Shown here piece by piece: positions 38,818 through 48,242 of a stretch of 64,000 nt of DNA. The stretch is taken from the NCBI GenBank assembly GCA_016861165.1, contig BOKV01000003.1:116877-180876 (forward strand), in the 5' to 3' direction. Below the pieces are notes generated by a model. The model searched no databases. It saw nothing but the letters and a program-made list of their open reading frames with translations, and was not told the DNA's origin. The DNA is from Alphaproteobacteria bacterium (GTDB taxonomy: Bacteria; Pseudomonadota; Alphaproteobacteria; Rhizobiales; Rhizobiaceae). The first letter of the stretch is position 1; each line of letters begins with the position of its first letter. Both the position numbers and the translations under genes were made by a program.

Positions 38818-39684
38818 TCATGGCAGTACAAAGGCGGCAAACAGCGCTTCGCCTGCCCCGCCGGGGACAAGCATGCCGCCACCGGCGAGGCCACCGGCGA
38901 CCCACGTCGCCACCGCCGCCAGGATGAGGCCGTCGATACGGTCGAACATGCCGCCATGGCCAGGGATGATGGCGCCCGAATCCTTCACGCCGAAGCGCCG
39001 CTTCATCCAGGATTCGGCGAGGTCGCCGAGCTGGGCGACGATGCTGAGCGCCGCCACCAGCATGATGGCACCGCCCGACAGGCCGTGGCCGAGTGCCGCC
39101 AGCAGCGCCAGGCCGACGACGATGGCGCCGGCGAGCCCGCCGGCGAAACCCGCGACCGTCTTGTTGGGCGATATCCTCGGCGCCAGCTTCGGCCCGCCGA
39201 TGGCGCGTCCGGCGAAATAGGCGAATGTGTCGGTCGCCCAGACGAGGCCGAACAGCAGCAGGATGACCTGGGCGCCGGTCGGGCCCGTCGCCCGCAACAG
39301 CGCCAGCGCCAGGAAGGGCAGCGCCGTGCAGGCAAGACCCGCCGCCCCCCAGAAGGTGCGCCTGACCGCCACTTCCCAGCCGGCCAGGCCGAGGACGCAG
39401 GCGGCCGTGATCCAGACGGCGGCCGTGGGGCCGAGCCCGAACCATCCGGCGGCGACGACGCCGAGCGCCATCAGGCAGGCCCGACCCATGCCGGCCGGCA
39501 ACGCCTGCTCGGCGATGCGCAGATATTCGATCAGCACCAGCGCGGAGACCGCGGCGCAGAACGCGGCAAAGACGGCTCCGCCGAGCCAGGCCGCGGCAAG
39601 GGTGACCGCGATCAGAACGATGGCCGATGCGACGCGCAGCGCCAGTTCCGGTTTCCTGCCCCCCGTGCTGCCAACAGGCGCCAT
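38818..39684 (-). CDS. cdsA: Phosphatidate cytidylyltransferase
   Basis: A 288-residue polytopic membrane enzyme making CDP-diacylglycerol, the precursor of all phospholipids. The CdsA signature is complete near the C-terminus: SWMKRRFGVKDSG followed by PGHGGMFDRIDG, with the Lys-Asp and Asp-Arg pairs. Seven to eight hydrophobic segments precede it. Its ATG shares one base with the uppS stop (TGATG), implying coupled translation. It is followed by rseP after a 98-base GC-rich spacer holding two copies of GGCCGGCGCGG. Confidence 0.95.
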   Translation of the reverse strand: MAPVGSTGGRKPELALRVASAIVLIAVTLAAAWLGGAVFAAFCAAVSALVLIEYLRIAEQALPAGMGRACLMALGVVAAGWFGLGPTAAVWITAACVLGLAGWEVAVRRTFWGAAGLACTALPFLALALLRATGPTGAQVILLLFGLVWATDTFAYFAGRAIGGPKLAPRISPNKTVAGFAGGLAGAIVVGLALLAALGHGLSGGAIMLVAALSIVAQLGDLAESWMKRRFGVKDSGAIIPGHGGMFDRIDGLILAAVATWVAGGLAGGGMLVPGGAGEALFAAFVLP

Positions 39685-40442
39685 CAGGAATAGGCGCTCC
39701 CCGATCCGACCATCTCGACGACGGCTCCGAAGCGGCGCTTGCGCCGGCCGAACTGCTCGATGGCGGCGGCCAGATCGGACTCGCGGAAGTCGGGCCAGTA
39801 TTTCTCGACGAAGATGAGCTCGGAATAAGCGCACTGCCACAGCAGGAAGTTGGATAGGCGCTGTTCGCCGCTGGTGCGGATGACGAGGTCCGGGTCGGGA
39901 ATGCCGTAGGTGTCGAGTGCCGTCTCGAACAACGCCGGGTCGATCGCGTCGGGGTCGAGCCGACCCGCCGCCGCCAGCCTGGCGAAATGGCGTGCGGCGC
40001 TGGCGATCTCGCCGCGCGCGCCGTAGTTGAAGGCGATGATCAGGTTCTGGCCCGTGTTGCGGGCCGTCCGCTCCTCGGCTTCCACCAGCAGCGGCCCGAT
40101 ATCGGGCGGCAGGCCGGCGCGCTCGCCGATGATGCGTACCCGCACATTGGCGGCGTGCAGTTCGGCCAGATCGCGCCGGATGAAGGTCCTGAGCAGCGAG
40201 AACAGTTCGCCCACCTCGCTCTGCGGCCGCGACCAGTTCTCGGTCGAGAAGGAATAGAGCGTGAGGTATTGGAGGCCCATGTCGCGGGCTGCGCGCGCGA
40301 CGCGGCGGACCGCTTCGACGCCGTGATGGTGGCCGCGCACCCGCGGCAGGCCGCGTTCGGTCGCCCACCGGCCGTTGCCATCCATGATAATGGCCACGTG
40401 GCGGGGAAATCCGGCAGGTCCCTCGGCTTCCATCAGGCCCAT
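39684..40442 (-). CDS. uppS: Isoprenyl transferase (undecaprenyl diphosphate synthase)
   Basis: A 252-residue cis-prenyltransferase extending farnesyl diphosphate to undecaprenyl diphosphate, the lipid carrier for peptidoglycan and O-antigen. [13 protein letters not shown] carries the catalytic Asp, [14 protein letters not shown] is conserved region III and [19 protein letters not shown] region V. The start ATG at 40442 (MGLMEAEG) has a second ATG nine bases on. It lies 41 bases after frr and overlaps cdsA by one base. Confidence 0.95.
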   Translation of the reverse strand: MGLMEAEGPAGFPRHVAIIMDGNGRWATERGLPRVRGHHHGVEAVRRVARAARDMGLQYLTLYSFSTENWSRPQSEVGELFSLLRTFIRRDLAELHAANVRVRIIGERAGLPPDIGPLLVEAEERTARNTGQNLIIAFNYGARGEIASAARHFARLAAAGRLDPDAIDPALFETALDTYGIPDPDLVIRTSGEQRLSNFLLWQCAYSELIFVEKYWPDFRESDLAAAIEQFGRRKRRFGAVVEMVGSGSAYS

Positions 40443-40483
40443 TCCGTTAGCGCCGGCGCCTGGGCGGCGCCCCTGGCGGCAGG

Positions 40484-41047
40484 TCAGACCTGCATGATCT
40501 CGTTTTCCTTCTGCGCCAGCGTCTGGTCCACCGCCGCGATGTATTCGTCGGTCAGCTTCTGGACCTTGTCGGCCAGCCCATGCGCCTCGTCCTGGCCGAT
40601 GGCGCCATCCTTCTCGGCCTTTTTCAGGTGGTCCATGCCGTCGCGGCGCACATGGCGCACGGCAACGCGGGCGTGTTCGGCATATTGGTGAGCGATCTTG
40701 ACCAGTTCGCGGCGGCGCTCCTCGTTGAGTTCGGGCAGCGGGATGCGCAGATTGGTGCCGTCGACGATCGGATTGAGACCGAGATTGGATTCGCGAATTG
40801 CCCGGTCGACGGCCCCGACCATGGCCTTGTCCCACACCTGCACCGCGATCATGCGCGACTCGGGCACGGTAATGGTGCCGAGCTGGTTGACCGGCATTGA
40901 CTGGCCGTAAGCCTCCACATGCACCGAATCGAGCACGCTGGCCGAGGCGCGGCCGGTGCGCAGGCCGGACAGATCGTGCTTGAAGGCGTGCAGCGCGCCT
41001 TCCATGCGCTTCCTGAGGCCGTTCAGGTCGGCTGCGGTTTCCGGCAT
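40484..41047 (-). CDS. frr: Ribosome recycling factor
   Basis: A 187-residue factor that with EF-G splits ribosomes after termination. The sequence shows the three-helix bundle and conserved [18 protein letters not shown], the GTITVPESR linker strand, IRIPLP-type strand [14 protein letters not shown] and the C-terminal helix. The start at 41047 ([10 protein letters not shown]) has a GGGGGAT/GGGAA purine-rich site upstream. It follows pyrH in the usual pyrH-frr-uppS-cdsA order. Confidence 0.96.
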   Translation of the reverse strand: MPETAADLNGLRKRMEGALHAFKHDLSGLRTGRASASVLDSVHVEAYGQSMPVNQLGTITVPESRMIAVQVWDKAMVGAVDRAIRESNLGLNPIVDGTNLRIPLPELNEERRRELVKIAHQYAEHARVAVRHVRRDGMDHLKKAEKDGAIGQDEAHGLADKVQKLTDEYIAAVDQTLAQKENEIMQV

Positions 41048-41131
41048 TTCCCGATCCCCCTCTTGCGCTCTTCTCAAGCCGCTTTGCCAGCGCATTGCCG
41101 GCGACCGCTCCCTCGGCCCCGGTCAGGCGGA

Positions 41132-41860
41132 CTAGTCGCTGACCGTAGTGCAGCGACCGTTGCCTTGCAATATTCTGACGAACTCGCCCTCCTCGTGGAT
41201 CGAGAACACGACGACGGTGATGCCCGCGTCGCGGGCAAGGCTTACCGCCGCGGCGTCCATGACGGCAAGTCCCTTTTCGAGCACCTCGGAATGGCCCAGG
41301 CGCTCGAAGCGCCTGGCATGGGGGTTCTTGCGCGGGTCCTCCATGTAGATGCCGTCGACCTGCGTGCCCTTGAACAGGGCATCGCAGCGCATCTCGCTGG
41401 CGCGCAGCGCCGCGGCGGTGTCGGTGGTGAAGAAGGGGTTGCCGGTGCCGCCGGCGAACACCACCACCTTGCCGTCCTCCAGATGCTCTTCGAGGCGCCG
41501 CTGCGAGAACGTCTCCGAAATCTGCGGCATGGTCAGCGCGTTGAGGACGACTGACGGCACGCCGACCGATTCGAGCGCCATGCGCATGGCGAGCGCGTTC
41601 ATCACCGTCGCCAGCATGCCCATGTGATCGGCCATCACCCGGTCGGCACCCTTGGCCGCCAGCGAGACGCCGCGGAAGATGTTGCCGCCGCCGATGACGA
41701 CGCCGACGACGACTCCCATCTCGGTGGCCCGCTTGATGTCACGGGCAATACGGGTGGTCACCGCGGGATCGATGCCGAACCCCGATTCGGCCATCAGCGC
41801 CTCGCCCGAAACCTTGAGCAGCACGCGCTTGTAGATGGGCTCGCCGCCGCCTGCCGCCAT
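41132..41860 (-). CDS. pyrH: UMP kinase
   Basis: A 242-residue hexameric nucleotide kinase phosphorylating UMP to [14 protein letters not shown] is the phosphate-binding start, [11 protein letters not shown] the conserved glycine loop, and [16 protein letters not shown] the nucleotide-binding region. I use the ATG at 41860; the GTG six bases earlier would place its purine site too close. It follows tsf after about 145 bases, in which a near-perfect GC inverted repeat lies. Confidence 0.96.
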   Translation of the reverse strand: MAAGGGEPIYKRVLLKVSGEALMAESGFGIDPAVTTRIARDIKRATEMGVVVGVVIGGGNIFRGVSLAAKGADRVMADHMGMLATVMNALAMRMALESVGVPSVVLNALTMPQISETFSQRRLEEHLEDGKVVVFAGGTGNPFFTTDTAAALRASEMRCDALFKGTQVDGIYMEDPRKNPHARRFERLGHSEVLEKGLAVMDAAAVSLARDAGITVVVFSIHEEGEFVRILQGNGRCTTVSD

Positions 41861-41921
41861 TTGCACCGGTTCCCGCCGAATTGCCGATTGATCATACCGC
41901 CGAAAGGCCGGTCCACTCGAT

Positions 41922-41943
41922 ACAACAGGGGCGCCCCGTTGTC
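41922..41943. repeat. Near-palindrome between tsf and pyrH
   Basis: ACAACAGGGGC directly abuts GCCCCGTTGT, a two-arm inverted repeat with one unpaired base and no loop. It could be a tsf/pyrH attenuator, operator or terminator remnant; no T-run follows on either strand. Confidence 0.35.
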
Positions 41944-42005
41944 ACGAAGCGCCCCGTCGAAAGTCGGCCGAACTGTGGCTTGCCCGGGTCCTGCCGGTCC
42001 GGCCG

Positions 42006-42932
42006 TCAGCCCCTGGCGAGGGCGGCCACCTCGGCGGCAAAATCGCCGCTGTCGCCCTTGTCGATGCCCTCACCCAGCGCCATGCGGACGAAGCCCTTCA
42101 GGCCGATCGGGGCGCCGACCTCCTTTTCGGCGTTCTTCAGCGCCTGTTCGACGGTGTTCTCGCCGTCGATGACGAAGACCTGCGACAGCAGTACGTTCTC
42201 CTCGAAGAACTTGCGCATGCGCCCGTCGACCATCTTCTCGATGATATTGTCGGGCTTGCCCGACTCGCGGGCCTGCTCGGCGAAGATCGCCCGCTCGCGC
42301 TCGGCGATCTCGGCCGGAACGTCGGCGCGCGTTGCAGCCAGCGGATTGGTCGCGGCCACATGCATGGCGACCTGGCGGCCGATGGCGGCGAGCGGGCCGG
42401 CCGCCCCCGTCGATTCGAGCGCGACCAGCACGCCGATCTTGCCCAGCCCCTCGCCGGCGGCGTTGTGGACATAGCTGGCGACGACGCCGTTGCCGACGCT
42501 CATCACCGCCGCCCGACGCAGCGTCATGTTCTCGCCGATGGTGGCGATCGCGTCGGTCAGCGTGTCGGTGACCGACTTTGCGCCGCCGGCGATGGGCGCC
42601 GCCGCGACACTGGCGACCGCGCCGTCGGTGGCGAGCGCGGTCTGCGCGATGCGGCGCACCAGCTCCTGAAACTGATCGTTGCGGGCGACGAAATCGGTCT
42701 CGGAATTGACCTCGACCACGGCGGCCCGGTTGCCCGACGCGGCGATGCCGATCAGGCCCTCGGCGGCGACCCTGCCCGACTTCTTTTCGGCTTTGGCAAT
42801 GCCCTTGGCACGCAGCCAGTCGACGGCGGCGGCCATGTCGCCCTTGGTCTCGTTGAGCGCGTTCTTGCAGTCCATCATGCCCGCGCCGGTCATCTCGCGC
42901 AGTTCCTTGACCATGGAAGCGGTAATCGTCAT
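42006..42932 (-). CDS. tsf: Translation elongation factor Ts
   Basis: A 308-residue guanine nucleotide exchange factor for EF-Tu. The N-terminal UBA-like domain has [19 protein letters not shown], the core has the signature [12 protein letters not shown], and the C-terminal module ends in VAALARG. Length fits the two-subdomain bacterial form. A GAGGCTGAG site precedes the ATG. It follows rpsB after 128 bases, the conserved rpsB-tsf pair. Confidence 0.97.
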   Translation of the reverse strand: MTITASMVKELREMTGAGMMDCKNALNETKGDMAAAVDWLRAKGIAKAEKKSGRVAAEGLIGIAASGNRAAVVEVNSETDFVARNDQFQELVRRIAQTALATDGAVASVAAAPIAGGAKSVTDTLTDAIATIGENMTLRRAAVMSVGNGVVASYVHNAAGEGLGKIGVLVALESTGAAGPLAAIGRQVAMHVAATNPLAATRADVPAEIAERERAIFAEQARESGKPDNIIEKMVDGRMRKFFEENVLLSQVFVIDGENTVEQALKNAEKEVGAPIGLKGFVRMALGEGIDKGDSGDFAAEVAALARG

Positions 42933-43060
42933 CTCAGCCTCTCAATGTGTTGCCGGCGCTGGCCGCCGGCGCGGCGACCATCATCCCGCGAACTGTGACG
43001 TCGGCGTTGCCGGAAGGTCTTCCTCGGCGGCGCTGGCGCGCCGGTGGTCTCCGACCGCTC

Positions 43061-44101
43061 TCACGCTCCGGCCATGTGGGACTTGGCCTGCGAGACCCAG
43101 TCGTCGCGCTCGATACGACCCTTGAAGTCGAGAACTTCATCAACCTTTGCAATATCTTCCGGCGAGAAGTTAGCAATCTGGTCGAACCTGGTAATACCGA
43201 GCCCGTTGAGTTTCTTCTCCAGCACCGGACCGACGCCGCTGATCTTCTTGAGGTCGTCCGGGGCGCCGGCGGGAACGGCAAACAGCGGCGCGGCGGCCGC
43301 TTCCCGGGGTTCGCCCGATTCAGCGGCGCTCCCGCTGGCCCCGGCCTCGGCCAGCACCGGCTCATCGGGAGCCTCGGTTGCCGCGCCGAGGTCGACGCCC
43401 ATGCCGCCCTGCTGGCGGGCGATGCCGTCGATGGCTGCCCTGGCAACGAGCTCGCAATAGAGCGCGATCGCCCGCGAGGCGTCGTCATTGCCGGGGATCG
43501 GGTGGTCGACCAGATCGGGGTTGCAATTGGTGTCGAGGATGGCGACGACCGGGATCTTGAGGCGCCGCGCCTCGCTGACGGCGATCGCCTCCTTGTTGGT
43601 ATCGATGACGAACAGCAGGTCGGGCGTGCCGCCCATGTCCTTGATGCCGCCCAGCGCCCGCTCCAGCTTGTCACGCTCGCGCGTCAGCATCAGCCGTTCT
43701 TTCTTGGTCAGCCGCTCCGCCTCCTGGCTTTCCAGCAGTTCGGCGACCTGGCGCAGCCGCTTGATCGAGTTGGAGATGGTCGCCCAGTTGGTCAGCGTGC
43801 CGCCGAGCCAGCGCGAGTTGACATAGTATTGCGCCGAGCGCTTGGCCGCGTCGGCGACAATCTCCGAGGCTTGGCGCTTGGTGCCGACGAACAGCACGCG
43901 CCCGCCGCCGGCCACCACGTCGGAAACCGTCTTCAACGCCTGGTGGAGCAAGGGAACGGTCTGCGCCAGGTCGACGATGTGGATGTTGTTGCGCGCACCG
44001 AAGATGTATTTCGACATCTTCGGGTTCCAGCGGTGCGTCTGATGGCCGAAATGGCAGCCAGCCTCGAGAAGCTGGCGCATGGTGAAATCTGGCAGCGCCA
44101 T
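43061..44101 (-). CDS. rpsB: 30S ribosomal protein S2 with C-terminal helix-hairpin-helix extension
   Basis: The first about 230 residues are standard S2 ([65 protein letters not shown]). After residue 230 an Ala/Glu-rich linker leads to an extra domain with [20 protein letters not shown], a helix-hairpin-helix motif, ending in a short charged tail; total 346 residues versus about 240 in E. coli. Such extensions occur in Rhizobiales S2. The start at 44101 has AAAGGA upstream. A promoter is visible about 165-195 bases upstream. Confidence 0.95.
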   Translation of the reverse strand: MALPDFTMRQLLEAGCHFGHQTHRWNPKMSKYIFGARNNIHIVDLAQTVPLLHQALKTVSDVVAGGGRVLFVGTKRQASEIVADAAKRSAQYYVNSRWLGGTLTNWATISNSIKRLRQVAELLESQEAERLTKKERLMLTRERDKLERALGGIKDMGGTPDLLFVIDTNKEAIAVSEARRLKIPVVAILDTNCNPDLVDHPIPGNDDASRAIALYCELVARAAIDGIARQQGGMGVDLGAATEAPDEPVLAEAGASGSAAESGEPREAAAAPLFAVPAGAPDDLKKISGVGPVLEKKLNGLGITRFDQIANFSPEDIAKVDEVLDFKGRIERDDWVSQAKSHMAGA

Positions 44102-44265
44102 GGTGTCGTCCTTTACCGGTTGAACCTCCGCGGGCAATGAACCGCAACCGTCCGCCGTCTGGCGGGCAATTGCAGGTCACCGGAACGCCGCCGGAAGTGC
44201 CATGGTCGCATTGACCCGGGGGCTGAGAGCCCGGCAGCGCATGACCCGCGTGTGGAATGGGCGGC

Positions 44266-44294
44266 GCTATAGGGCAATTCGCGCCGCAACACAA
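44266..44294 (-). promoter_or_regulatory. Candidate rpsB-tsf promoter
   Basis: On the minus strand TTGTGT (44294-44289) and TATAGC (44271-44266) are 17 bases apart. Start near 44260 gives a leader of about 160 bases before rpsB, long enough for autoregulation by S2, which is known in other bacteria but not shown here. Confidence 0.5.
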
Positions 44295-44353
44295 GGGCAA
44301 GCCGGAGCCGAAGTGGAGCCGAAGCAGCGGCCGGCCCTGGGGGAGGAGCGGTC

Positions 44354-44367
44354 GCCCGGCGCCGGGC
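44354..44367. repeat. Perfect 14-base palindrome abutting the dnaE stop codon
   Basis: GCCCGGC followed by GCCGGGC lies immediately after the dnaE stop. It could form a small hairpin ending dnaE mRNA but lacks a T-run. Confidence 0.4.
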
Positions 44368-47300
44368 TCAGACCAGTTCGACCTCGACGACGCCGGGGAT
44401 CGCCTTGATGGCGCCGGCGATCTCTCGGCTGACCCGGAACCGTTCGCGCAGTTCGACCTCGATCTCGCGGGCGCCATTGTCCTGGACGACGACGAAGCTC
44501 ACCCGTCCCTGCTCGCGCCCGCCGGCCACAGCCGGCCGCAGCAGCGCCGACAGGTGGTCGAGCGGCGCCTCGTCACGGAGGAAGATGCGCAGGTCGGCGG
44601 CCTCGCTCGCCGCCTCCTGGAGCGAATGGACCGATTGGATGCGGATCGAGACGCCTTCCGGCCGCAGGTCGGCGCCGGCGAGCAGGATCACCGAACTGCC
44701 CGGTTCCAGCAGGTCGCGAAAGCGCGCCAGTCCCTCCTCGAAGATCACCGCCTCGTACTGGCCGGAAGGATCGGACAGCTGGACGATGCCCATCCGCTTG
44801 CCGGTGCGCGTGCGCCGCTCCTGGCGGGCGGTCACGGTTCCGGCGAGGCGGCCGGCCGAGGCGCCGGCGCGTACCGCCTTGTCGAAATCGGCGTAGAGCT
44901 GGACCCGCTGCTTGGCAAGCAGGTCGCGATATTCGTCAAGCGGATGGGCCGACAGGTAGAAACCGATCGCCTGATATTCCCGATGCAGGCGTTCGGCCGG
45001 CAGCCAGGGCTGGGCCGCCGGCAGGCTGATGGCCGGGCCGGCCGCGCCGCCGCCGCTCGCGAACATGTCGTTCTGGCCGCTGTCGCGGTCCTGCGCGGTG
45101 CGGCTCGAATGGCCGATCAGCCGGTCGAGACCGGCCATCACCTGCTCGCGCGGGTGGCCGAAACAGTCGAGCGCGCCGGCGGCGATGAGGTTTTCCAGCG
45201 TGCGCCGGTTGGCCTGGCGGATGTCGATGCGCGAGAAGAAGTCGGTGATGTCGCGGTAGCGTCCGTTGGCCTCGCGCTCGGCGACGATCTGGCCGACAGC
45301 GCCGTCGCCGACGCCCTTGACCGCGGCGAGCGCGTGGAAGATCTTGCCTTCGGCGACCGAGAAGCCCGCCTGCGAGGTCTGCACCGACGGCGCCACCACC
45401 TCGATGCCGAGGAACTCGGCTTCCTGGTGGAACACCGCCAGCTTGTCGGTGTTGTTGATGTCGAGCTGCATCGAGGCAGCCAGGAACTCAACCGGATGGT
45501 GCGCCTTCAGATAGGCCGTCTGGTAGGATACCAGCGCGTAGGCGGCCGCGTGCGACTTGTTGAAGCCGTAGTCGGCGAACTTGGCGAGCAGATCGAAAAT
45601 CTCGTTGGCCTTGGAGCGACCGATGCCGCGCTCGACCGCGCCTTCGACGAAGCGGGCGCGCTGCTGGTCCATCTCGGCGCGAATCTTCTTGCCCATGGCG
45701 CGGCGCAGGAGGTCGGCCTCGCCGAGCGAGTAGCCCGACAGGATCTGCGCAATCTGCATCACCTGTTCCTGGTAGATGATGACGCCGTAGGTCTCCTTCA
45801 GCACCGCCTCGATGCGCTCGTGGATGTAGTCGGGCCGCTCCTCGCCGTTCTTGCGGGCGTTGTAGACCGGGATGTTGTCCATCGGCCCCGGCCGGTAGAG
45901 GGCGACAAGCGCGATGATGTCCTCGAAGCGGTCGGGCCGCATGCCGACCAGCGCCTTGCGCATGCCCATGCTTTCCAGCTGGAACAGGCCGACCGTCTCG
46001 CCACGCGCCAGCAGGGCATAGGTGTCGGCGTCGTCGAGCGGGATGGCGCCAAGGTCGAGGCCAACGCCGCGCTGGCCGAGGAAGTCGACCGCCTTCTGCA
46101 GCACGGTCAGTGTCTTCAGGCCGAGGAAGTCGAACTTCACCAGCCCCGCCGCCTCGGCCCATTTCATCGAGAACTGGGTAACCGGCATGTCGGAGCGCGG
46201 GTCGCGGTAGAGCGGCACCAGCTCCTCCAGCGGCCGGTCGCCGATGACGATGCCGGCCGCATGCGTGGAGGCATGCCGGTAGAGCCCCTCCAGCCGGGTG
46301 GCGATGTCGAACAGGCGGGCGACGATCTCCTCCTGGCGGGCCGCCTCCTGCAGGCGCGGCTCGTCCTCGATGGCGCGCTTCAGCAACACCGGATTGGCCG
46401 GGTTCGACGGGACCAGCTTTGCCAAGCGGTCGACCTGGCCATAGGGCATCTGCAGGACGCGGCCGACATCGCGCAGCACCGCGCGCGCCTGCAGCGTGCC
46501 GAACGTGATGATCTGGGCGACCTGGCGCCGGCCGTATTTGTCCTGGACGTAGCGGATGACCTCCTCGCGCCGTTCCTGGCAGAAATCGATGTCGAAATCG
46601 GGCATCGACACGCGCTCGGGATTGAGGAAGCGCTCGAACAGCAGCGAAAACCGCATCGGATCGATGTCGGTGATGGTGAGCGCCCAGGCGACGACCGAGC
46701 CGGCGCCCGAACCGCGGCCGGGACCGACCGGAATGCCGCGGGCCTTGGCCCACTGGATGAAGTCGGCGACGATCAGGAAGTAGCCCGGATAGCGCATCTG
46801 TTCGATGATCGACAGTTCATGCTCCAGCCGCTCGCCATAGTCGTGGCGCGAATAGCCGGCGACCGGCCCGAAGGTGTCGAGGCGCCGCGCGAGCCCTTCA
46901 CGCGCCCGGCGCCGCAGTTCGGCCGCCTCGGCGGCGAAGGCCGCTTCCGGATCGCCACTGTCGCCGGTGAAGCGCGGCAGGATCGGATCGCGCCTCGGCG
47001 CGCGGAAATGGCAGCGCCGGGCAATCTCCACCGTGTTGTCGAGCGCCTCCGGCAGGTCGGCGAACAGCATCGCCATCTCGGCGCGCGACTTGAGATAGTG
47101 CTCGGGTGTCAGCCGCCGGCGCCGGTCGTCGTTGACGACCGTCCCCTCCGCGATGGCGATCAGTGCGTCGTGGGCCTCGAAATCCTCGCGCCGGGCGAAA
47201 TAGGGCTGGTTGGTGGCCACCAGCGGCAGCGCCATGTCGTAGGCGAGATCGATCAGCACTTGTTCGACCCGGCGGCGCGCCCCGTTGGCGCCATGGCGCT

Positions 47301-47871
47301 GCAGCTCGACATAGAGCCGGTCGCCGAACAGCCGGCCAAGTACCTCCAGCCGGGTTGCCGCCTCGCGCGGGTGGCCGCCGGCGATCAGCCGGTCGACCGG
47401 CCCCTCCGGGCCGCCGGTCAGCGCGATGATGCCGCCATTGAGCGTTTCGAGGTCGTCAATGCGAATATGAGCCGGTTCCCTGCCCTCGCCGTCGGCGCCC
47501 AGATGCGCCAGGCTCGCCAGCCGCACCAGGTTGCCGTAGCCGGCCTCGTCCATGGCGAGCAGGACGAGGAAGCCGAGCGCCGCCTGACCGAAGGCCGGCT
47601 TGGGCTCGCCAGCATCGGCGAAATCGACCGCCAGCTTGGCTCCCATGATCGGCTGGATGCCCCTGGCCGCCGCCTTTTCGGAGAACTCCAGCGCGCCGAA
47701 CAGATTGCCGCGGTCGGTTACCGCCAGCGCCGGCTGTCCATCTTCGCGGGCCAGTTCAACCAGGCGCGCCAGCGGCAGGGCGCCTTCGAGCAGCGAATAG
47801 GCCGAGTGGACGTGCAGGTGGACGAAGCCCGGTCCTTTCGCTGGTCCGTCCTGCGCCCCGTCGCCCGCCAT
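44368..47871 (-). CDS. dnaE: DNA polymerase III alpha subunit (DnaE1)
   Basis: A 1167-residue replicative polymerase subunit. The N-terminal PHP domain begins FVHLHVHSAYSLLEGA; the catalytic palm carries MPDFDIDF with two metal-binding aspartates and GPGRGSGAGSVVAWAL just before it; helix-hairpin-helix DNA-binding and an OB fold (GRLAGTVTARQERRT) follow; the tail ends in a beta-clamp-binding region. Length fits replicative DnaE1 rather than the shorter mutagenic DnaE2. It is downstream of an SOS-type small gene and lolD; a terminator-like hairpin separates it from the small gene, so it should have its own promoter. Confidence 0.96.
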   Translation of the reverse strand: MAGDGAQDGPAKGPGFVHLHVHSAYSLLEGALPLARLVELAREDGQPALAVTDRGNLFGALEFSEKAAARGIQPIMGAKLAVDFADAGEPKPAFGQAALGFLVLLAMDEAGYGNLVRLASLAHLGADGEGREPAHIRIDDLETLNGGIIALTGGPEGPVDRLIAGGHPREAATRLEVLGRLFGDRLYVELQRHGANGARRRVEQVLIDLAYDMALPLVATNQPYFARREDFEAHDALIAIAEGTVVNDDRRRRLTPEHYLKSRAEMAMLFADLPEALDNTVEIARRCHFRAPRRDPILPRFTGDSGDPEAAFAAEAAELRRRAREGLARRLDTFGPVAGYSRHDYGERLEHELSIIEQMRYPGYFLIVADFIQWAKARGIPVGPGRGSGAGSVVAWALTITDIDPMRFSLLFERFLNPERVSMPDFDIDFCQERREEVIRYVQDKYGRRQVAQIITFGTLQARAVLRDVGRVLQMPYGQVDRLAKLVPSNPANPVLLKRAIEDEPRLQEAARQEEIVARLFDIATRLEGLYRHASTHAAGIVIGDRPLEELVPLYRDPRSDMPVTQFSMKWAEAAGLVKFDFLGLKTLTVLQKAVDFLGQRGVGLDLGAIPLDDADTYALLARGETVGLFQLESMGMRKALVGMRPDRFEDIIALVALYRPGPMDNIPVYNARKNGEERPDYIHERIEAVLKETYGVIIYQEQVMQIAQILSGYSLGEADLLRRAMGKKIRAEMDQQRARFVEGAVERGIGRSKANEIFDLLAKFADYGFNKSHAAAYALVSYQTAYLKAHHPVEFLAASMQLDINNTDKLAVFHQEAEFLGIEVVAPSVQTSQAGFSVAEGKIFHALAAVKGVGDGAVGQIVAEREANGRYRDITDFFSRIDIRQANRRTLENLIAAGALDCFGHPREQVMAGLDRLIGHSSRTAQDRDSGQNDMFASGGGAAGPAISLPAAQPWLPAERLHREYQAIGFYLSAHPLDEYRDLLAKQRVQLYADFDKAVRAGASAGRLAGTVTARQERRTRTGKRMGIVQLSDPSGQYEAVIFEEGLARFRDLLEPGSSVILLAGADLRPEGVSIRIQSVHSLQEAASEAADLRIFLRDEAPLDHLSALLRPAVAGGREQGRVSFVVVQDNGAREIEVELRERFRVSREIAGAIKAIPGVVEVELV

Positions 47872-47962
47872 GCCGCCGCCTCGTCGTCAAGGGAATCGTC
47901 GGCGCAATGTTCGGCCACGGTCCGGCCCGGTGGCAAGGGCTGCCCGGGGCGAAAAAGGGACG

Positions 47963-47980
47963 AAAACCGGCGGGCCGCCG
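47963..47980 (-). terminator. Intrinsic terminator after the 32-aa gene
   Basis: On the minus strand CGGCG-GCC-CGCCG forms a 5-base-pair stem followed by GTTTT and, 7 bases later, TTTTT. It lies 59 bases past the stop of the small SOS gene and before dnaE, so it should end that short transcript. Confidence 0.55.
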
Positions 47981-48038
47981 CTTGTCCCCCGAAACTACAC
48001 TGCCGTCAGAGCGAAGCCCCATGGGCCGCACCGCAGGT

Positions 48039-48137
48039 TCATGAAATGTTCTTGAGGATGTCCACCCAGGTGAACAGCGTGACCAGAAACAGGCCGAGGC
48101 TGGTCAGCGACAGCAGATCGCGAAGCGAGATTTCCAT
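48039..48137 (-). CDS. SidA-like SOS-controlled membrane microprotein, 32 aa
   Basis: A 32-codon frame starting MEISLRDLLS and ending WVDILKNIS. Residues about 8-28 are hydrophobic (LLSLTSLGLFLVTLFTWVDIL), so it is a single-span inner-membrane peptide. AGGGG lies about 12 bases upstream of the ATG. Its promoter has perfect TTGACA and TATAAT hexamers with a perfect GTTC-N7-GTTC LexA box between them, and a hairpin with a T-run follows. Caulobacter SidA is a 29-residue SOS-induced membrane peptide that blocks division through FtsW/FtsN; I recall its gene lying next to dnaE too. Orthology is inferred from size, topology, regulation and position, not from alignment. Confidence 0.65.
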   Translation of the reverse strand: MEISLRDLLSLTSLGLFLVTLFTWVDILKNIS

Positions 48138-48203
48138 CGGATGTTATCCCCTGCTTGTGCCGACCAGTCTGCCCCAGCGGCGCGACAAAATCCTCTCATG
48201 ATC

Positions 48204-48235
48204 ATTATATGTTCTATTTTTGTTCCGCTTGTCAA
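48204..48235 (-). promoter_or_regulatory. Promoter of the SOS microprotein gene
   Basis: On the minus strand TTGACA (48235-48230) and TATAAT (48209-48204) both match consensus perfectly, with a long 20-base spacer. ACATAT at a 17-base spacing is an alternative -10. Transcription would begin near 48197, giving a 60-base leader. Confidence 0.7.
48211..48225 (-). promoter_or_regulatory. LexA operator (SOS box) in the microprotein promoter
   Basis: GTTC-TATTTTT-GTTC on the plus strand (GAAC-AAAAATA-GAAC on the minus). It lies wholly inside the -35/-10 spacer, where LexA would block RNA polymerase. It matches the lexA box at 23994-24008 in both half-sites and spacing. Confidence 0.85.
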
Positions 48236-48242
48236 CCGATTT

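Noticed and set aside
44257..48201. Very long plus-strand open frame (over 1300 codons) opposite dnaE
   Set aside because: It mirrors the codon bias of the real dnaE gene in high-GC DNA; the product is low-complexity and rich in Arg, Asp, His and Gly, and the minus strand encodes a full DnaE with all motifs.
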